DNA from: Flavobacterium oreochromis
GTDB taxonomy: Bacteria; Bacteroidota; Bacteroidia; Flavobacteriales; Flavobacteriaceae
Assembly: GCF_019565455.1 (NCBI RefSeq)
Contig: NZ_CP067377.1
Span: 3,476,004 to 3,540,003, forward strand
DNA: 64,000 nucleotides
Direction: 5' to 3'
The position numbers were made by a program, and so were the translations under genes. A model generated the notes under the pieces. That model did not search any database. It was not told the origin of the DNA and saw only the letters and a program-made list of their open reading frames with translations. This document shows, piece by piece, positions 37,496 through 46,860 of this stretch (positions within the stretch are counted from its first letter, which is position 1; each line of letters opens with the position of its first letter).

Positions 37496-38773
37496 TTTAA
37501 GTAAAGTTTATAAAAAATCATTTAAAGAAGCCGTATTAGAAGGTATTGCTCCAGATAAAAGTTTATATTTCCCTAGTTTACTTCCTAAAATCGATCAAGA
37601 TTTTTGGGAGAAAATTTCTTCATTAACGAATGAAGAAATAGGTTTTCAATTAATCAAGCCTTTTATAGGCAATGATATACCTGATGAAAAACTAAGAGAA
37701 ATAATTTCTAAAACTTTATCTTTTGATTTTCCTGTTATTCATATAACTAGGAATCTTTATTCTTTAGAATTATTTCATGGTCCAACATTAGCCTTTAAAG
37801 ATGTAGGTGCTCGATTTATGGCCGAATGTTTATCTTATTTCAATCAAGATACAGATAAAGAAAGTACAGTATTAGTTGCTACTTCAGGAGATACTGGAGG
37901 TGCTGTTGCTAATGGTTTTTATAAAACAAAAGGTGTTAAAGTTGTAATTTTATATCCAAGTAAAAAAGTAACTGATATTCAAGAACGTCAACTCACAACT
38001 TTAGGAGAAAACATAACAGCAATAGAAATAGATGGAAGTTTTGATGACTGCCAAGATATTGTTAAAAAAGCTTTTTTAGATGATGATCTTAATAAAATAA
38101 ACCTAACTTCTGCTAATTCAATTAATATAGCTAGATGGTTACCCCAAATGATTTATTACGCATTAGCATATAAACAATTAAAACATCATAATAAAGAATT
38201 AATTATTTCCTGTCCAAGTGGAAACTTTGGGAATATATGTGCTGGTATTGTAGCAAAAAAAATGGGATTACCTATTAAACATTTTATTGCTTCAACAAAT
38301 GCAAACGATACTATTCCTAGATATTTATTAACAAAAGATATGAGCCTACTCCTACTACTCCTACTCTATCAAATGCTATGGATATAAGTAATCCTAGTAA
38401 TTTCGTCAGGATTGAGGAATTGTATAATCATAATTTTGAACATTTAAAAAATGATTTTTATTCTTATTCTTTTACAGATAATGAAACAAAAGCGATGATG
38501 AAATTTATATATAAAAATTATAATTATATAACTGAACCTCACGGTGCTATAGGTTATTTGGGATTATTAAAACACCTAAAACAAAACGATAATTATATAG
38601 GAGTATTTGCTGAAACAGCCCATCCTATCAAATTTTTAAATACTGTAGAAAAAACTTTAAATATAGAGCTAACAATTCCTGAAGAGATAGAAGATTTACT
38701 GAATAAAGAAAAAAGAGCATTTAAAATCAGCAAATATGAAGAAATAAAACAATTTTTACTGGATTTGAAATAA
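37482..38773 (+). CDS. thrC: Threonine synthase, frameshifted
   Basis: PLP enzyme converting phosphohomoserine to threonine; corrected length 430 residues. One base is missing near 38339 (GATATGAG for GATTATGAG), after which KDYEPTPTTPTLSNAMDIS and the rest follow. The PLP lysine is in FHGPTLAFKDVGARF, the phosphate loop in SCPSGNFGNICAG, and ATSGDTGGAVANG is a further signature. The break is beside a short CCTACT microsatellite. It overlaps thrB by 14 bases and ends the thr operon. Confidence 0.93.
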
Positions 38774-38803
38774 TTATAACACTCAACTTCTATTTAAAAA
38801 TCT

Positions 38804-38811
38804 TAATTTTG
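38804..38811 (+). promoter_or_regulatory. -7 promoter box of gcvT
   Basis: TAATTTTG is an exact TAnnTTTG match 28 bases before the gcvT start. It shows that gcvT is not simply read from the thr operon. No glycine riboswitch-like structure lies in the short gap. Confidence 0.65.
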
Positions 38812-38839
38812 CAATCTATTTTTCACAAACTAATTTAAA

Positions 38840-39922
38840 ATGAAAAACACAGCATTAACTCATATTCACGAGAATTTAGGAGCTAAGATGGTTCCATTTG
38901 CAGGATTCAATATGCCTGTACAATACGAAGGTGTAAATATCGAACATGAAACGGTTCGTAACGGTGTAGGTGTTTTTGACGTTTCTCATATGGGTGAGTT
39001 TATGCTCAAAGGTGAAAATGCCTTAGCATTAATCCAAAAAGTAACTTCAAACGATGCTTCAAAACTAGTAAATGGTAAAGCTCAGTATTCATGTTTACCT
39101 AACAATGATGGTGGTATTGTAGATGACCTAATTATTTACAAAATTGCTGACAATCATTATATGCTGGTAGTTAATGCTTCTAACATTGAAAAAGATTGGA
39201 ATTGGATTTCATCTCATAATAATTTAGATGTAACAATGGAAAATCATTCTGACGCTTATTCTTTATTAGCTATTCAAGGTCCTCTAGCAGCAGAAGCTAT
39301 GCAAAGCTTAACACCTATTGATTTACTTAATATGGGGTATTATACTTTTCAAATTGGGGAATTTGCAGGAGTAAGTGATGTAATTATATCAGCTACAGGC
39401 TATACAGGTTCTGGAGGATTTGAAATTTACTTTAAAAATGAAGATGCTGAAACCATTTGGAATAAAGTTTTTAAAGCAGGTGCACCTTTTGGTATTAAAC
39501 CTATTGGATTAGCTGCTCGTGATACTTTACGTTTAGAAATGGGCTTCTGTCTATACGGAAATGATATTAATGATACTACATCTCCTCTTGAAGCTGGTTT
39601 AGGATGGATTACAAAATTTGATAAAGAATTTACTAATTCTTCAAACCTTAAAAAACAAAAAGAAGAAGGAGTAACTCGCAAATTAGTTGGTTTTGAATTA
39701 ATAGAAAGAGGAATTCCTCGTCATGACTACGAAATTGTAGATGCAAATGGTAATGTTATAGGTGTTGTAACATCAGGTACACAATCGCCTTCATTAAACA
39801 AAGGAATTGGTATGGGATATGTACCAACAGCTTTATCTACCCCTGATTCTGAAATTTTTATTAGAATTAGAAATAAAGATATTGCCGCAAAAGTAGTTAA
39901 ACTACCTTTCTATAAAAAATAA
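38840..39922 (+). CDS. gcvT: Glycine cleavage system aminomethyltransferase (T protein)
   Basis: 360 residues, the usual length. It releases ammonia from the aminomethyl group carried by the H protein and passes the C1 unit to tetrahydrofolate. Landmarks are [31 protein letters not shown] with a conserved Asp, [28 protein letters not shown], and KGIGMGYVP near the end. Other gcv genes are not nearby, as is usual in flavobacteria. A strong hairpin follows. Confidence 0.97.
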   Translation: MKNTALTHIHENLGAKMVPFAGFNMPVQYEGVNIEHETVRNGVGVFDVSHMGEFMLKGENALALIQKVTSNDASKLVNGKAQYSCLPNNDGGIVDDLIIYKIADNHYMLVVNASNIEKDWNWISSHNNLDVTMENHSDAYSLLAIQGPLAAEAMQSLTPIDLLNMGYYTFQIGEFAGVSDVIISATGYTGSGGFEIYFKNEDAETIWNKVFKAGAPFGIKPIGLAARDTLRLEMGFCLYGNDINDTTSPLEAGLGWITKFDKEFTNSSNLKKQKEEGVTRKLVGFELIERGIPRHDYEIVDANGNVIGVVTSGTQSPSLNKGIGMGYVPTALSTPDSEIFIRIRNKDIAAKVVKLPFYKK

Positions 39923-39941
39923 TATCTTTTTGCTTCCTTAG

Positions 39942-39979
39942 AGGTCCAAAATAAAAGAACTATTTTTTATTTTGGACCT
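39942..39979. terminator. Bidirectional terminator between gcvT and glycerophosphodiesterase gene
   Basis: A perfect 15-bp stem, AGGTCCAAAATAAAA (39942-39956) with TTTTATTTTGGACCT (39965-39979). The flanking genes converge here. Confidence 0.75.
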
Positions 39980-39995
39980 TAGATTGGAAGTTTTT

Positions 39996-40871
39996 TTATT
40001 TCTTCAACTCAAAATAAAGATTTGGATAATCTGAAATTAGTCCATCTACTCCATAGGAAATTAGGGTTTTCATTTCTTCCTTTTTGTTTACTGTCCAAGG
40101 AATTACTTTTATATTATTTGCATGTAAATAATCGATTTTTTCTTTATCCAATAAAATAAATTCAGGACTATAAACAGTAGGTCTAAATCCTAATTTTTTT
40201 AAGTTTTCCTTAATTGAAAGTGTATTCTCAACTAAAAGAACTGTTTTAAACTCAGGATATTTTTTATGTAAGTATTGCAAAGTTCTAACATCAAAAGATT
40301 GAATATAAATTCTATTAGAAATTCCTTTAGTTTTTAAAACTTTAACTAATAAATCTACAAATTCTTTTGGTAAAGGATGATAAACCTCATCTCCTTTTGG
40401 GTCTGATTTCGTTTCTATATTATAAAAAATCTTTCTACCTGGGTATTTTTCATGTATATAATTTTCAGTAAAATCAATTACATCATTTAATAAAGGCTTA
40501 TATACCTTTATTTTTTGTTGTTCTAAAAACCTAGGATGTATCTTACTTCCACAATCACATCTTTTAATTTCATCGTAATTCATTTGAAATAAGTTAAATG
40601 ATTGCTCTTTTATTTCACTAATAATTTCACTATTCTTATCTAAACAAATTTCGTGTGATAAAAATGGCTCGTGTGATAACAACACTTGTTTATCCTTACT
40701 AATAACCACATCCATCTCTAAAGTAGTTACTCCTAAATCAATTGCTTTTTTCATTGCTTCTATGGTATTTTCAGGAAGTAAACCTCTGCATCCACGATGT
40801 CCTTGGATATCAAAATTTTGAGCCTGACTCATAAAAGGCAAAAGGAAAATGATTAATAATTTTTTATTCAT
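39996..40871 (-). CDS. Secreted glycerophosphodiester phosphodiesterase
   Basis: 291 residues with a signal peptide (LLIIFLLPFMSQAQ). It is a GDPD TIM-barrel enzyme that splits glycerophosphodiesters into glycerol-3-phosphate and an alcohol. The catalytic pair His25 (GHRGCRG) and His67 (LLSHEP) and metal-binding Glu52 and Asp54 (TTLEMDVV) are present. Inserted Cys residues (CLDKNS, RCDCGSK) suggest a disulfide outside the membrane. Its ATG overlaps the stop of the cysteine desulfurase gene by four bases (ATGA), so they share a transcript, although no functional link is evident. Confidence 0.93.
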   Translation of the reverse strand: MNKKLLIIFLLPFMSQAQNFDIQGHRGCRGLLPENTIEAMKKAIDLGVTTLEMDVVISKDKQVLLSHEPFLSHEICLDKNSEIISEIKEQSFNLFQMNYDEIKRCDCGSKIHPRFLEQQKIKVYKPLLNDVIDFTENYIHEKYPGRKIFYNIETKSDPKGDEVYHPLPKEFVDLLVKVLKTKGISNRIYIQSFDVRTLQYLHKKYPEFKTVLLVENTLSIKENLKKLGFRPTVYSPEFILLDKEKIDYLHANNIKVIPWTVNKKEEMKTLISYGVDGLISDYPNLYFELKK

Positions 40872-41995
40872 ATTTTTTTGATAGTCTCAATTAAAAAATC
40901 AATATCTTCTAAAGTATTATATTTAGAAAGAGAAATTCGCATATTAGGTTTAGTCAAATATTCATTTGAAATAAATGCTTCTAAAACATGCGAGGGCTTT
41001 GAGCTTCCAGACTGACAAGCACTCCCTCTTGAAATAGCTACACCATTCATATCCATTAAAAAAACAACCATACCTGATTTAGTCTCTTCCAATGGTAAAA
41101 TAACATTTACAATATTATGCTGGGTAACCTCTGGATTTCCTACCAAAACACTCTCCGGAAAATGATTTTGTAATGCTTCAATTAAATACTTTTTTAATCC
41201 TTTAATATATTCTCTATTAGTCTGTAGGTTTACTAATGATACATCCAAAGCTTTAGCCATACCTACAATATTATGAATACTTTCAGTACCTGCTCTAAGC
41301 CCCTTTTCTTGTTCACCTCCATAAAGAATGGGTTGCAAAACAATATTTTTTTTAATATATGCAAATCCAACGCCTTTTGGTCCATGAAATTTATGAGCAC
41401 TAGCTACTAAAAAATCAATAGAAATATTAGACAAATCAATAACTGATTTACCTACACCTTGAACTGCATCTGTATGAAAATAAGTATTACTTTTTTTACA
41501 TAAATCAGCTACTTTTTTTAAATCTAAAACTGTTCCTATCTCATTATTAACATGCATCAATGAAACTAAAGTTTTAACATCTGATTGTAATAAATCTTCT
41601 AAATGATTATAATCAATTGTACCATCAGAATTAATAGAAACAAAATCAACTGGTAACTTAAATTCTTCTTGTAAAACTTCTACAGTATGAAGTACTGCAT
41701 GATGCTCAATTTTACTGGTAATAATTCTTTTTACCCCTAAACTTTTAATTGCTGAACGAAGAATTAAGTTATTAGCTTCTGTTGCACAAGATGTAAAAAT
41801 AATTTCTTGAGCATTACATTTAAGATTTTTAGCTATCGTTTTTCTAGCTAGTTCAAGCTCATTTTTTGCTTGTCTACCAATCTCATGTGAAGAAGAGGGA
41901 TTTCCATATTGAGTACTTAATATTCGCGTCATTTCCTCTATTACTTCTGGATATAATGAAGTGGTTGAGGCATTATCTAAATATACTTTTTTCAT
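40868..41995 (-). CDS. Cysteine desulfurase (NifS/IscS-like)
   Basis: 375-residue PLP enzyme that takes sulfur from cysteine as a persulfide for iron-sulfur clusters or thio-cofactors. It starts MKKVYLDNASTTSLYPEVIE; this ATG at 41995 is favoured over one seven codons upstream. The PLP lysine is in SAHKFHGPKGVGF. The persulfide Cys lies in ISRGSACQSGSSKPSHVL. MHVNNEIGTVLDL and HTDAVQGVGK contact the cofactor. The short Cys loop resembles the NifS/IscS group I type. No isc or suf genes are adjacent. Confidence 0.93.
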   Translation of the reverse strand: MKKVYLDNASTTSLYPEVIEEMTRILSTQYGNPSSSHEIGRQAKNELELARKTIAKNLKCNAQEIIFTSCATEANNLILRSAIKSLGVKRIITSKIEHHAVLHTVEVLQEEFKLPVDFVSINSDGTIDYNHLEDLLQSDVKTLVSLMHVNNEIGTVLDLKKVADLCKKSNTYFHTDAVQGVGKSVIDLSNISIDFLVASAHKFHGPKGVGFAYIKKNIVLQPILYGGEQEKGLRAGTESIHNIVGMAKALDVSLVNLQTNREYIKGLKKYLIEALQNHFPESVLVGNPEVTQHNIVNVILPLEETKSGMVVFLMDMNGVAISRGSACQSGSSKPSHVLEAFISNEYLTKPNMRISLSKYNTLEDIDFLIETIKKI

Positions 41996-42233
41996 TTTAA
42001 AATTTAAATGGTTCAAATAAACAAGACTATCAAAAAATTAAAAAACTACATCTTTACTATCCTACAGAGTTATATAATAACTGAATAGTTATTTCAGCAC
42101 TCACCTAAAGCGTTCATATAATAATAAACTAAAATAAATTATTGAACGAAGTTGATTCTAAACTTTTAAAAAGACTTATTATTATTGTGTTTATATTTAT
42201 TTCAAATTTAATGATTTTATATATTTGAACTTA

Positions 42234-42267
42234 AAAATATTTCTTCCTTTAAAGGAAGAAATATTTT
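42234..42267. repeat. Perfect 34-bp palindrome in divergent intergenic region
   Basis: AAAATATTTCTTCCTTT at 42234-42250 is followed at once by its exact reverse complement to 42267. It lies in the 320-base gap between the leftward desulfurase gene and the rightward phosphoesterase gene, where no gene ends. A terminator would be out of place; a regulator site or a hairpin in the phosphoesterase leader is possible. The rest of the gap shows nothing. Confidence 0.7.
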
Positions 42268-42314
42268 ATAATTTATTAATCATTTTTTAGCATTAGCAAT
42301 TAGGCTTTCTTTAT

Positions 42315-42809
42315 ATGAAAAAAATCTTATTACTATCTGATACTCACGGACATATAGATGAATCAATACTTAAGCACGTAAACTGGTCAGATGAGGTATG
42401 GCATGCTGGTGATATAGGAAATTTAATTGTTACAGATACTATCAAAAAATATAAGCCATTACGTGCCGTATATGGAAACATAGATGGTACAAATGCTAGA
42501 ATGGAATTTCCTCTACACAATCGTTTTTTTTGTGAAAAAGTAGATGTTTTAATTACCCATATTGGAGGATATCCCAATAAATATAATCAAGAAATTAAAG
42601 AAGAATTATACAAAAACCCTCCTAAATTATTTATATGTGGACATTCTCACATACTAAAAGTCCAATTTGATAAAAAACTAAATCTTCTACATATGAATCC
42701 AGGAGCTTGTGGAAAAAGTGGTTTTCATCAAATGCGAACAATGTTACGTTTTATTATTGAAGGAGAATCTATAAAAGAATTAGAAGTTATAGAATTAGGT
42801 GCTCGATAA
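42315..42809 (+). CDS. Metallophosphoesterase, YfcE/MJ0936 type
   Basis: 164-residue phosphodiesterase of the calcineurin-like fold. All metal motifs are visible: Asp9-x-His11 (LLSDTHGH), HAGDIGN (GD), VYGNIDG (GN), THIGGYP and CGHSHI. This small family hydrolyses phosphodiesters such as cyclic nucleotides or bis-pNPP in vitro; the natural substrate is unclear. It is monocistronic, with a perfect palindrome about 50 bases upstream. Confidence 0.93.
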   Translation: MKKILLLSDTHGHIDESILKHVNWSDEVWHAGDIGNLIVTDTIKKYKPLRAVYGNIDGTNARMEFPLHNRFFCEKVDVLITHIGGYPNKYNQEIKEELYKNPPKLFICGHSHILKVQFDKKLNLLHMNPGACGKSGFHQMRTMLRFIIEGESIKELEVIELGAR

Positions 42810-42971
42810 TAAACTACAAATCATAATCATCAAATAAATAGTTTTATAATAGGAGACTGAACGAAGTCTTAATAAATTTAGGAATTTTCGGATAGTCTTT
42901 TTTTATCATTATGAAATAGTAATAATTTTTATAAATAACATGAGCTTATTTAAAAAAAAGCTTACTTAATA

Positions 42972-43580
42972 TTATTTCTTTTTCTTTAAACGATCTTTAA
43001 AAACTTTTTCAAATTTTTCTAATTTAGGTTGAATAACATATTGACAATATGTTTTCATCTTATTGTTTTCATAATAATTTTGATGATAATTCTCTGCTTT
43101 AGTAAAACCTTTAAAGGGCTCTAAGGTAGTCACTATTTTAGATCTATAAGCTTTTGACTTTTCTAATGCTTCAATCAGATCTTTTGCCATTTTCTTTTGA
43201 TTTTCATTCGCATAAAAAATAACTGAACGGTACTGAGACCCCATATCTGCTCCTTGACGATTAACGGTAGTAGGATCATGTACGGTAAAGAAAACTTTAA
43301 AAATTTCATCTAAATTTGTTTTTGTAGAATCATACTTTATCTGAACTGCTTCTGCAAAACCTGTATCTCCTGTAGAGACTTGTTCATAAGTTGGATTTAA
43401 AATATTACCTCCTGAATATCCTGACTCTGCTGAAATAACTCCATCTAAATTATCAAAAACAGCTTCGATACACCAAAAACAACCTCCTCCTAGCGTTATT
43501 GTTTCAATTTTAGGTTTTACTTTCTGAGCTGAAACTATTGTAGTAAAAAAACTTATAAGAATAATAACTATTTTTTTCAT
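42972..43580 (-). CDS. msrA: Peptide methionine-S-oxide reductase MsrA, exported
   Basis: 202 residues with a signal peptide (IVIILISFFTTIVSAQ), so periplasmic. It reduces the S-form of methionine sulfoxide. The catalytic Cys34 lies in LGGGCFWCIEAVF, with Glu and Tyr partners (SAESGYSGG) and the QYRSVIF region. A resolving Cys is likely the one in KTYCQYVI near the C-terminus. It follows msrB by 8 bases. Together they repair both sulfoxide forms in exported proteins. Confidence 0.96.
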   Translation of the reverse strand: MKKIVIILISFFTTIVSAQKVKPKIETITLGGGCFWCIEAVFDNLDGVISAESGYSGGNILNPTYEQVSTGDTGFAEAVQIKYDSTKTNLDEIFKVFFTVHDPTTVNRQGADMGSQYRSVIFYANENQKKMAKDLIEALEKSKAYRSKIVTTLEPFKGFTKAENYHQNYYENNKMKTYCQYVIQPKLEKFEKVFKDRLKKKK

Positions 43581-43588
43581 CTTGCTTA

Positions 43589-44104
43589 TTATTTTTTAAT
43601 TTTAGAATCGGGTTCAAAATCTAGAGCTATTGAATTCATACAATAACGCTTTCCTGTTGGTTCTGGTCCATCATCAAACAGATGTCCCAAATGTCCTTCA
43701 CAACGACCACATAAAGCTTCTATCCTATCCATTCCATATGATCTGTCACTTCTAAAAACAATACTCTTTTTATTAATTTGTTCAAAAAAACTAGGCCATC
43801 CACATGAACTGGCAAACTTAGCATCAGATCTAAATAATGTATTTCCACAAGCGGCACAATAATACGTTCCTTTTCCTGTATAATTCCAGTATTTTCCAGT
43901 AAAAGAAGCTTCTGTATTAGCTTTTCTTGATACTAAATATAAATCTTCAGGTAAAATAGCTTTCCATTCTTTATCAGTAAGCTTTAATTTATTAGTAGCT
44001 GTATGAGAATAGTATGGATTTTTAATATTCCCATTTTGAGCATTCATACAGTTTAACGCAATAAGTAGTAAAAAGAAAAGTCCTTTTTTAAAAATCCTAA
44101 CCAT
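43589..44104 (-). CDS. msrB: Peptide methionine-R-oxide reductase MsrB, exported
   Basis: 171 residues, signal peptide (GLFFLLLIALNCMNAQ). It reduces the R-form of methionine sulfoxide. The zinc site has two CxxC pairs (YYCAACGN and ALCGRCEGH), and the catalytic Cys155 lies in the signature RYCMNSIALDF. FASSCGWPSF provides the other conserved Cys region. First gene of the msrB-msrA pair. The Cys in the signal region (ALNC) is followed by MNAQ and is probably not a lipobox. Confidence 0.96.
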   Translation of the reverse strand: MVRIFKKGLFFLLLIALNCMNAQNGNIKNPYYSHTATNKLKLTDKEWKAILPEDLYLVSRKANTEASFTGKYWNYTGKGTYYCAACGNTLFRSDAKFASSCGWPSFFEQINKKSIVFRSDRSYGMDRIEALCGRCEGHLGHLFDDGPEPTGKRYCMNSIALDFEPDSKIKK

Positions 44105-44221
44105 AATAATGTCTTTTAATATTATATATCAAAGGTAATTACATTGTAGTTTTCTAAATGTAAACTAGATTACATCTGATAGACTTTTAATAGAGTATTT
44201 CGAGTTTTAAAAATTCTTCTT

Positions 44222-44252
44222 AAAAAAGAAAAGGTGCCCTGACAAGGCACCT
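44222..44252 (-). terminator. Terminator of the leftward 44266-46559 gene pair
   Basis: AGGTGCC (44232-44238) pairs with GGCACCT (44246-44252). On the minus strand TTTTCTTTTTT follows directly. It lies just beyond the stop codon at 44266. Confidence 0.85.
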
Positions 44253-44265
44253 AATCAAAACAAAC

Positions 44266-45648
44266 TTAACTAAAAAATAACACTTTACTATAAGAAGCAT
44301 TATCCGTTTCTATTAACCAAAAGCCTTTTTTAGCAATATAACTTTTGAAAAATAATGGTTTTGTCTTATCTAATGAATTCATATATTTTTGTAATGAATC
44401 AGAAGTATTTAAAAAATAAAGAGTTTCTTTATCTATCCTAAATCGTTTAAATTGATCAATAATACAATTAGATTGAATCCCATTTTGAGAATTAATACTT
44501 TGATCAATAGTAAATTTTAAAATATGTTCTATTTTCTTTTGACCTGTATTATTATCTATTAGAAGAACATCTGAATAATTTAAGTCATTTGAATTAACTG
44601 AACAAAATACCTCTTCTTTTCGTACACGTAATGAAATATTTATTTTAGAAATATCTTGTCTTTGATTAAATCCTCTTACATCAATTACTTCTTGTACTGA
44701 TTCCCAAATTAATTTCCCTTTAGAATCAAATTTAAATACATATACGCCTAATGGTATATTAATATTTTCTCCTAATTCCTTGGGCTCATTCCCAAAAATA
44801 CCAAACACATATACATGTCCTGTACTTTTATCTATTACATAATTATTGATTGCTAGCTCAGAAAGTTTTTTATTTGATTTAGCATCAATAATACTCCCTC
44901 CTCCATTATCAGCAAATAATAAATAATACTTTGGCACATCTACTAAATAAGAAAAATCACCTATTTTAGTTCCATTCAAATCATATACACTTCTATAAAT
45001 AGTTGCTGATTTATAATTTTTATTTATTGATTTCGTAATAAAGCTAATATTGTCTTCATTTATACGAACATCAAAATTAACTCCTTCAGAATATGTAGTT
45101 GTTGTTTTATTTTCAATTTTATTTAAATCAGGTTTAACCAACTTGTTTTGAGTGGATTGTCCTGAAAATAAATCAATTACTTTTAAAAATAAATCATCAT
45201 TTTTTAGATCTACTTTATCATTATTTTTTTGATTGACTATTGACAGACCATAAATATCATTAAAGTATCTGAAATTTTCACTAATCTTAAAAAAGTTACT
45301 TGAAGAACCGTCTAGATTAAGTTTATATTCTTTAGGAAATTCATTTTTATCTGAAATTTTACCAATTAAAAAAGCAGTTTCTATAGGTGAAAAAACACAA
45401 TTAGCTAATTTTTCATTTGAAATTAATTTTTGTGTAAAGCCATCTTTATCAAAAGCCCAAATATCTTGTATTTCATTTTGATAAACTTTATTAACATGTT
45501 TTCCTTGAATTAAAACAACTTTATCTTGATTAGGTAAATAAATATAATCTAAGGGTTGCTTTTCTTCCTTATATGGAATTTCAGAAATTACTTTCTGTCC
45601 AAAACTGGCGGTAGCCACACCACAGGCTAAAACAATTAAACTTCGCAT
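44266..45648 (-). CDS. Exported protein of unknown function, probably beta-propeller
   Basis: 460 residues with a signal peptide (SLIVLACGVATASFGQ). Repeated strand-type segments of 40-60 residues (PLDYIYLPNQDKVVLIQG, VYVFGIFGNEPKEL, GVYVFKFDSKGKLIWES, DVLLIDNNTGQKKIEHI) with G-x-x-x-W/I and D-x-x-T-G turns suggest a beta-propeller. No catalytic motif was recognised. It begins 5 bases after the beta-barrel gene, so the two are translated as a pair: an outer-membrane barrel with a periplasmic or surface propeller. A terminator follows. Confidence 0.7.
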   Translation of the reverse strand: MRSLIVLACGVATASFGQKVISEIPYKEEKQPLDYIYLPNQDKVVLIQGKHVNKVYQNEIQDIWAFDKDGFTQKLISNEKLANCVFSPIETAFLIGKISDKNEFPKEYKLNLDGSSSNFFKISENFRYFNDIYGLSIVNQKNNDKVDLKNDDLFLKVIDLFSGQSTQNKLVKPDLNKIENKTTTTYSEGVNFDVRINEDNISFITKSINKNYKSATIYRSVYDLNGTKIGDFSYLVDVPKYYLLFADNGGGSIIDAKSNKKLSELAINNYVIDKSTGHVYVFGIFGNEPKELGENINIPLGVYVFKFDSKGKLIWESVQEVIDVRGFNQRQDISKINISLRVRKEEVFCSVNSNDLNYSDVLLIDNNTGQKKIEHILKFTIDQSINSQNGIQSNCIIDQFKRFRIDKETLYFLNTSDSLQKYMNSLDKTKPLFFKSYIAKKGFWLIETDNASYSKVLFFS

Positions 45649-45653
45649 TTTAC

Positions 45654-46559
45654 TTAAAATCCTTGTTTAAATGTTACACCAAAAGTAAAGGATCTAGTTA
45701 ATCCGTCAGGACGAACTTGACGCACTACAAATGGAGCTGCTAAGGAAGTTTCAATACTACTATTAGCCCCTAATTTATAATTTGCAATGATATTACCATT
45801 TAATGTTAAACCATTTGAGTTTTCTATTGTAATTTTTTGATTTAATTGATCTACATATGAATCATTTCCTAAATGATAAATAAACAATAAATTAGGTTTC
45901 AATGTTAATTGGTCATTAGCTAATAATATCTTATAAGTAGATCTAAATAATACATCAGGTCTTCTGTGAAATAAATTAGTAGAAACAAACTCTTGTGTTG
46001 GAGATAAATTACTTAAATAAGAATTTTTATTATCATTTAGTGGTAACTGAGCTGCTAAATTAAAATCCCATTTTTTTAATCCTGCTTCAATTCCTCCAAT
46101 TATATCATAAGTTCCTAAACTAGATTGATAAGGCATAGGCAATGAAACATTATTAATTTTATTATTAGCATTTGTTAGTGGAATTTTTACGCCTAATAAT
46201 CCTGACCATTTTAATCGTTCTGAATCATTTAATTTATAATTAGCCGTTACAAATATATCTCCTACGTTTGTTCTTGTACCAAAATTACCATTAGCTGATA
46301 AACCTGTAACTTTAAGATTCATAGCAAATCTATCTGTAAACAAATGAGTATAAGCTATATGAGATGATACAATCCCTACATTTTTTTCACCTAAACCATA
46401 ACCTGCATTAACTTCTAGATAATTTTTGATATTCTTACTAGTAGTCTTAAAAGGATTTCCTACAGAACAAAATCCTGCATCACTACAACCTTGTGCCACT
46501 AATGGTTGAGCCATAATTCCTGATAGTAATAATAATGTAATTTTTAATTTAGTACCCAT
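45654..46559 (-). CDS. Outer-membrane beta-barrel protein with N-terminal Cys motif
   Basis: 301 residues, signal peptide (LLLLSGIMAQPLVAQ). The mature N-terminus starts GCSDAGFCSVGNPF, two Cys six apart. About 12 amphipathic strands follow (YLEVNAGYGLGEKNVGIV, FAMNLKVTGLSANGNFG, WSGLLGVKIPLT) and the chain ends with the barrel-type FTFGVTFKQGF. It resembles a Bacteroidota transporter-like porin family of unknown function. It is first of a two-gene transcript with a probable propeller protein. The Cys motif could form a disulfide or bind a cofactor; that is a guess. Confidence 0.75.
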   Translation of the reverse strand: MGTKLKITLLLLSGIMAQPLVAQGCSDAGFCSVGNPFKTTSKNIKNYLEVNAGYGLGEKNVGIVSSHIAYTHLFTDRFAMNLKVTGLSANGNFGTRTNVGDIFVTANYKLNDSERLKWSGLLGVKIPLTNANNKINNVSLPMPYQSSLGTYDIIGGIEAGLKKWDFNLAAQLPLNDNKNSYLSNLSPTQEFVSTNLFHRRPDVLFRSTYKILLANDQLTLKPNLLFIYHLGNDSYVDQLNQKITIENSNGLTLNGNIIANYKLGANSSIETSLAAPFVVRQVRPDGLTRSFTFGVTFKQGF

Positions 46560-46860
46560 ACTTATTTGTATTATTTATTATTTTATTTGTTATTCAATAT
46601 TTACAGTCTTATAAATGATATTAAAAAATTAATTCCAAATAAAAACTATGTAGCAATTTTATGTGTTAGTTCAACAGACCTATTTTGAATTAAGATTTTT
46701 ATTAAAACTGGGTTAAATAGCTTTTTAATTTATTAATATTCCACTTTTAAAATTTCATTTACTCAATAAAACAAAGATAATCTTCAAAATATTAATTAAA
46801 TGTTAACTAGATTACATTATATAAATTTGTTTGAATTTCTTTTTTGTATTAATTTGTCAC
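46560..46860. other. Divergent promoter region
   Basis: AT-rich gap between the leftward beta-barrel gene and the rightward LETM1-related gene. TAAATTTG at 46822-46829 is an exact -7 box for the latter and argues that its start is the ATG at 46861, not 46831. No repeat or RNA feature was seen. Confidence 0.5.

Noticed and set aside
38345..38375. CCTACT microsatellite in thrC as a phase-variation tract
   Set aside because: The repeat encodes the family segment PTPTTPT and the frame break lies before it, in a single T, so slippage of the repeat is not the cause.
38774..38839. Glycine riboswitch before gcvT
   Set aside because: The gap is only 66 bases and holds a -7 box but none of the riboswitch core structure.
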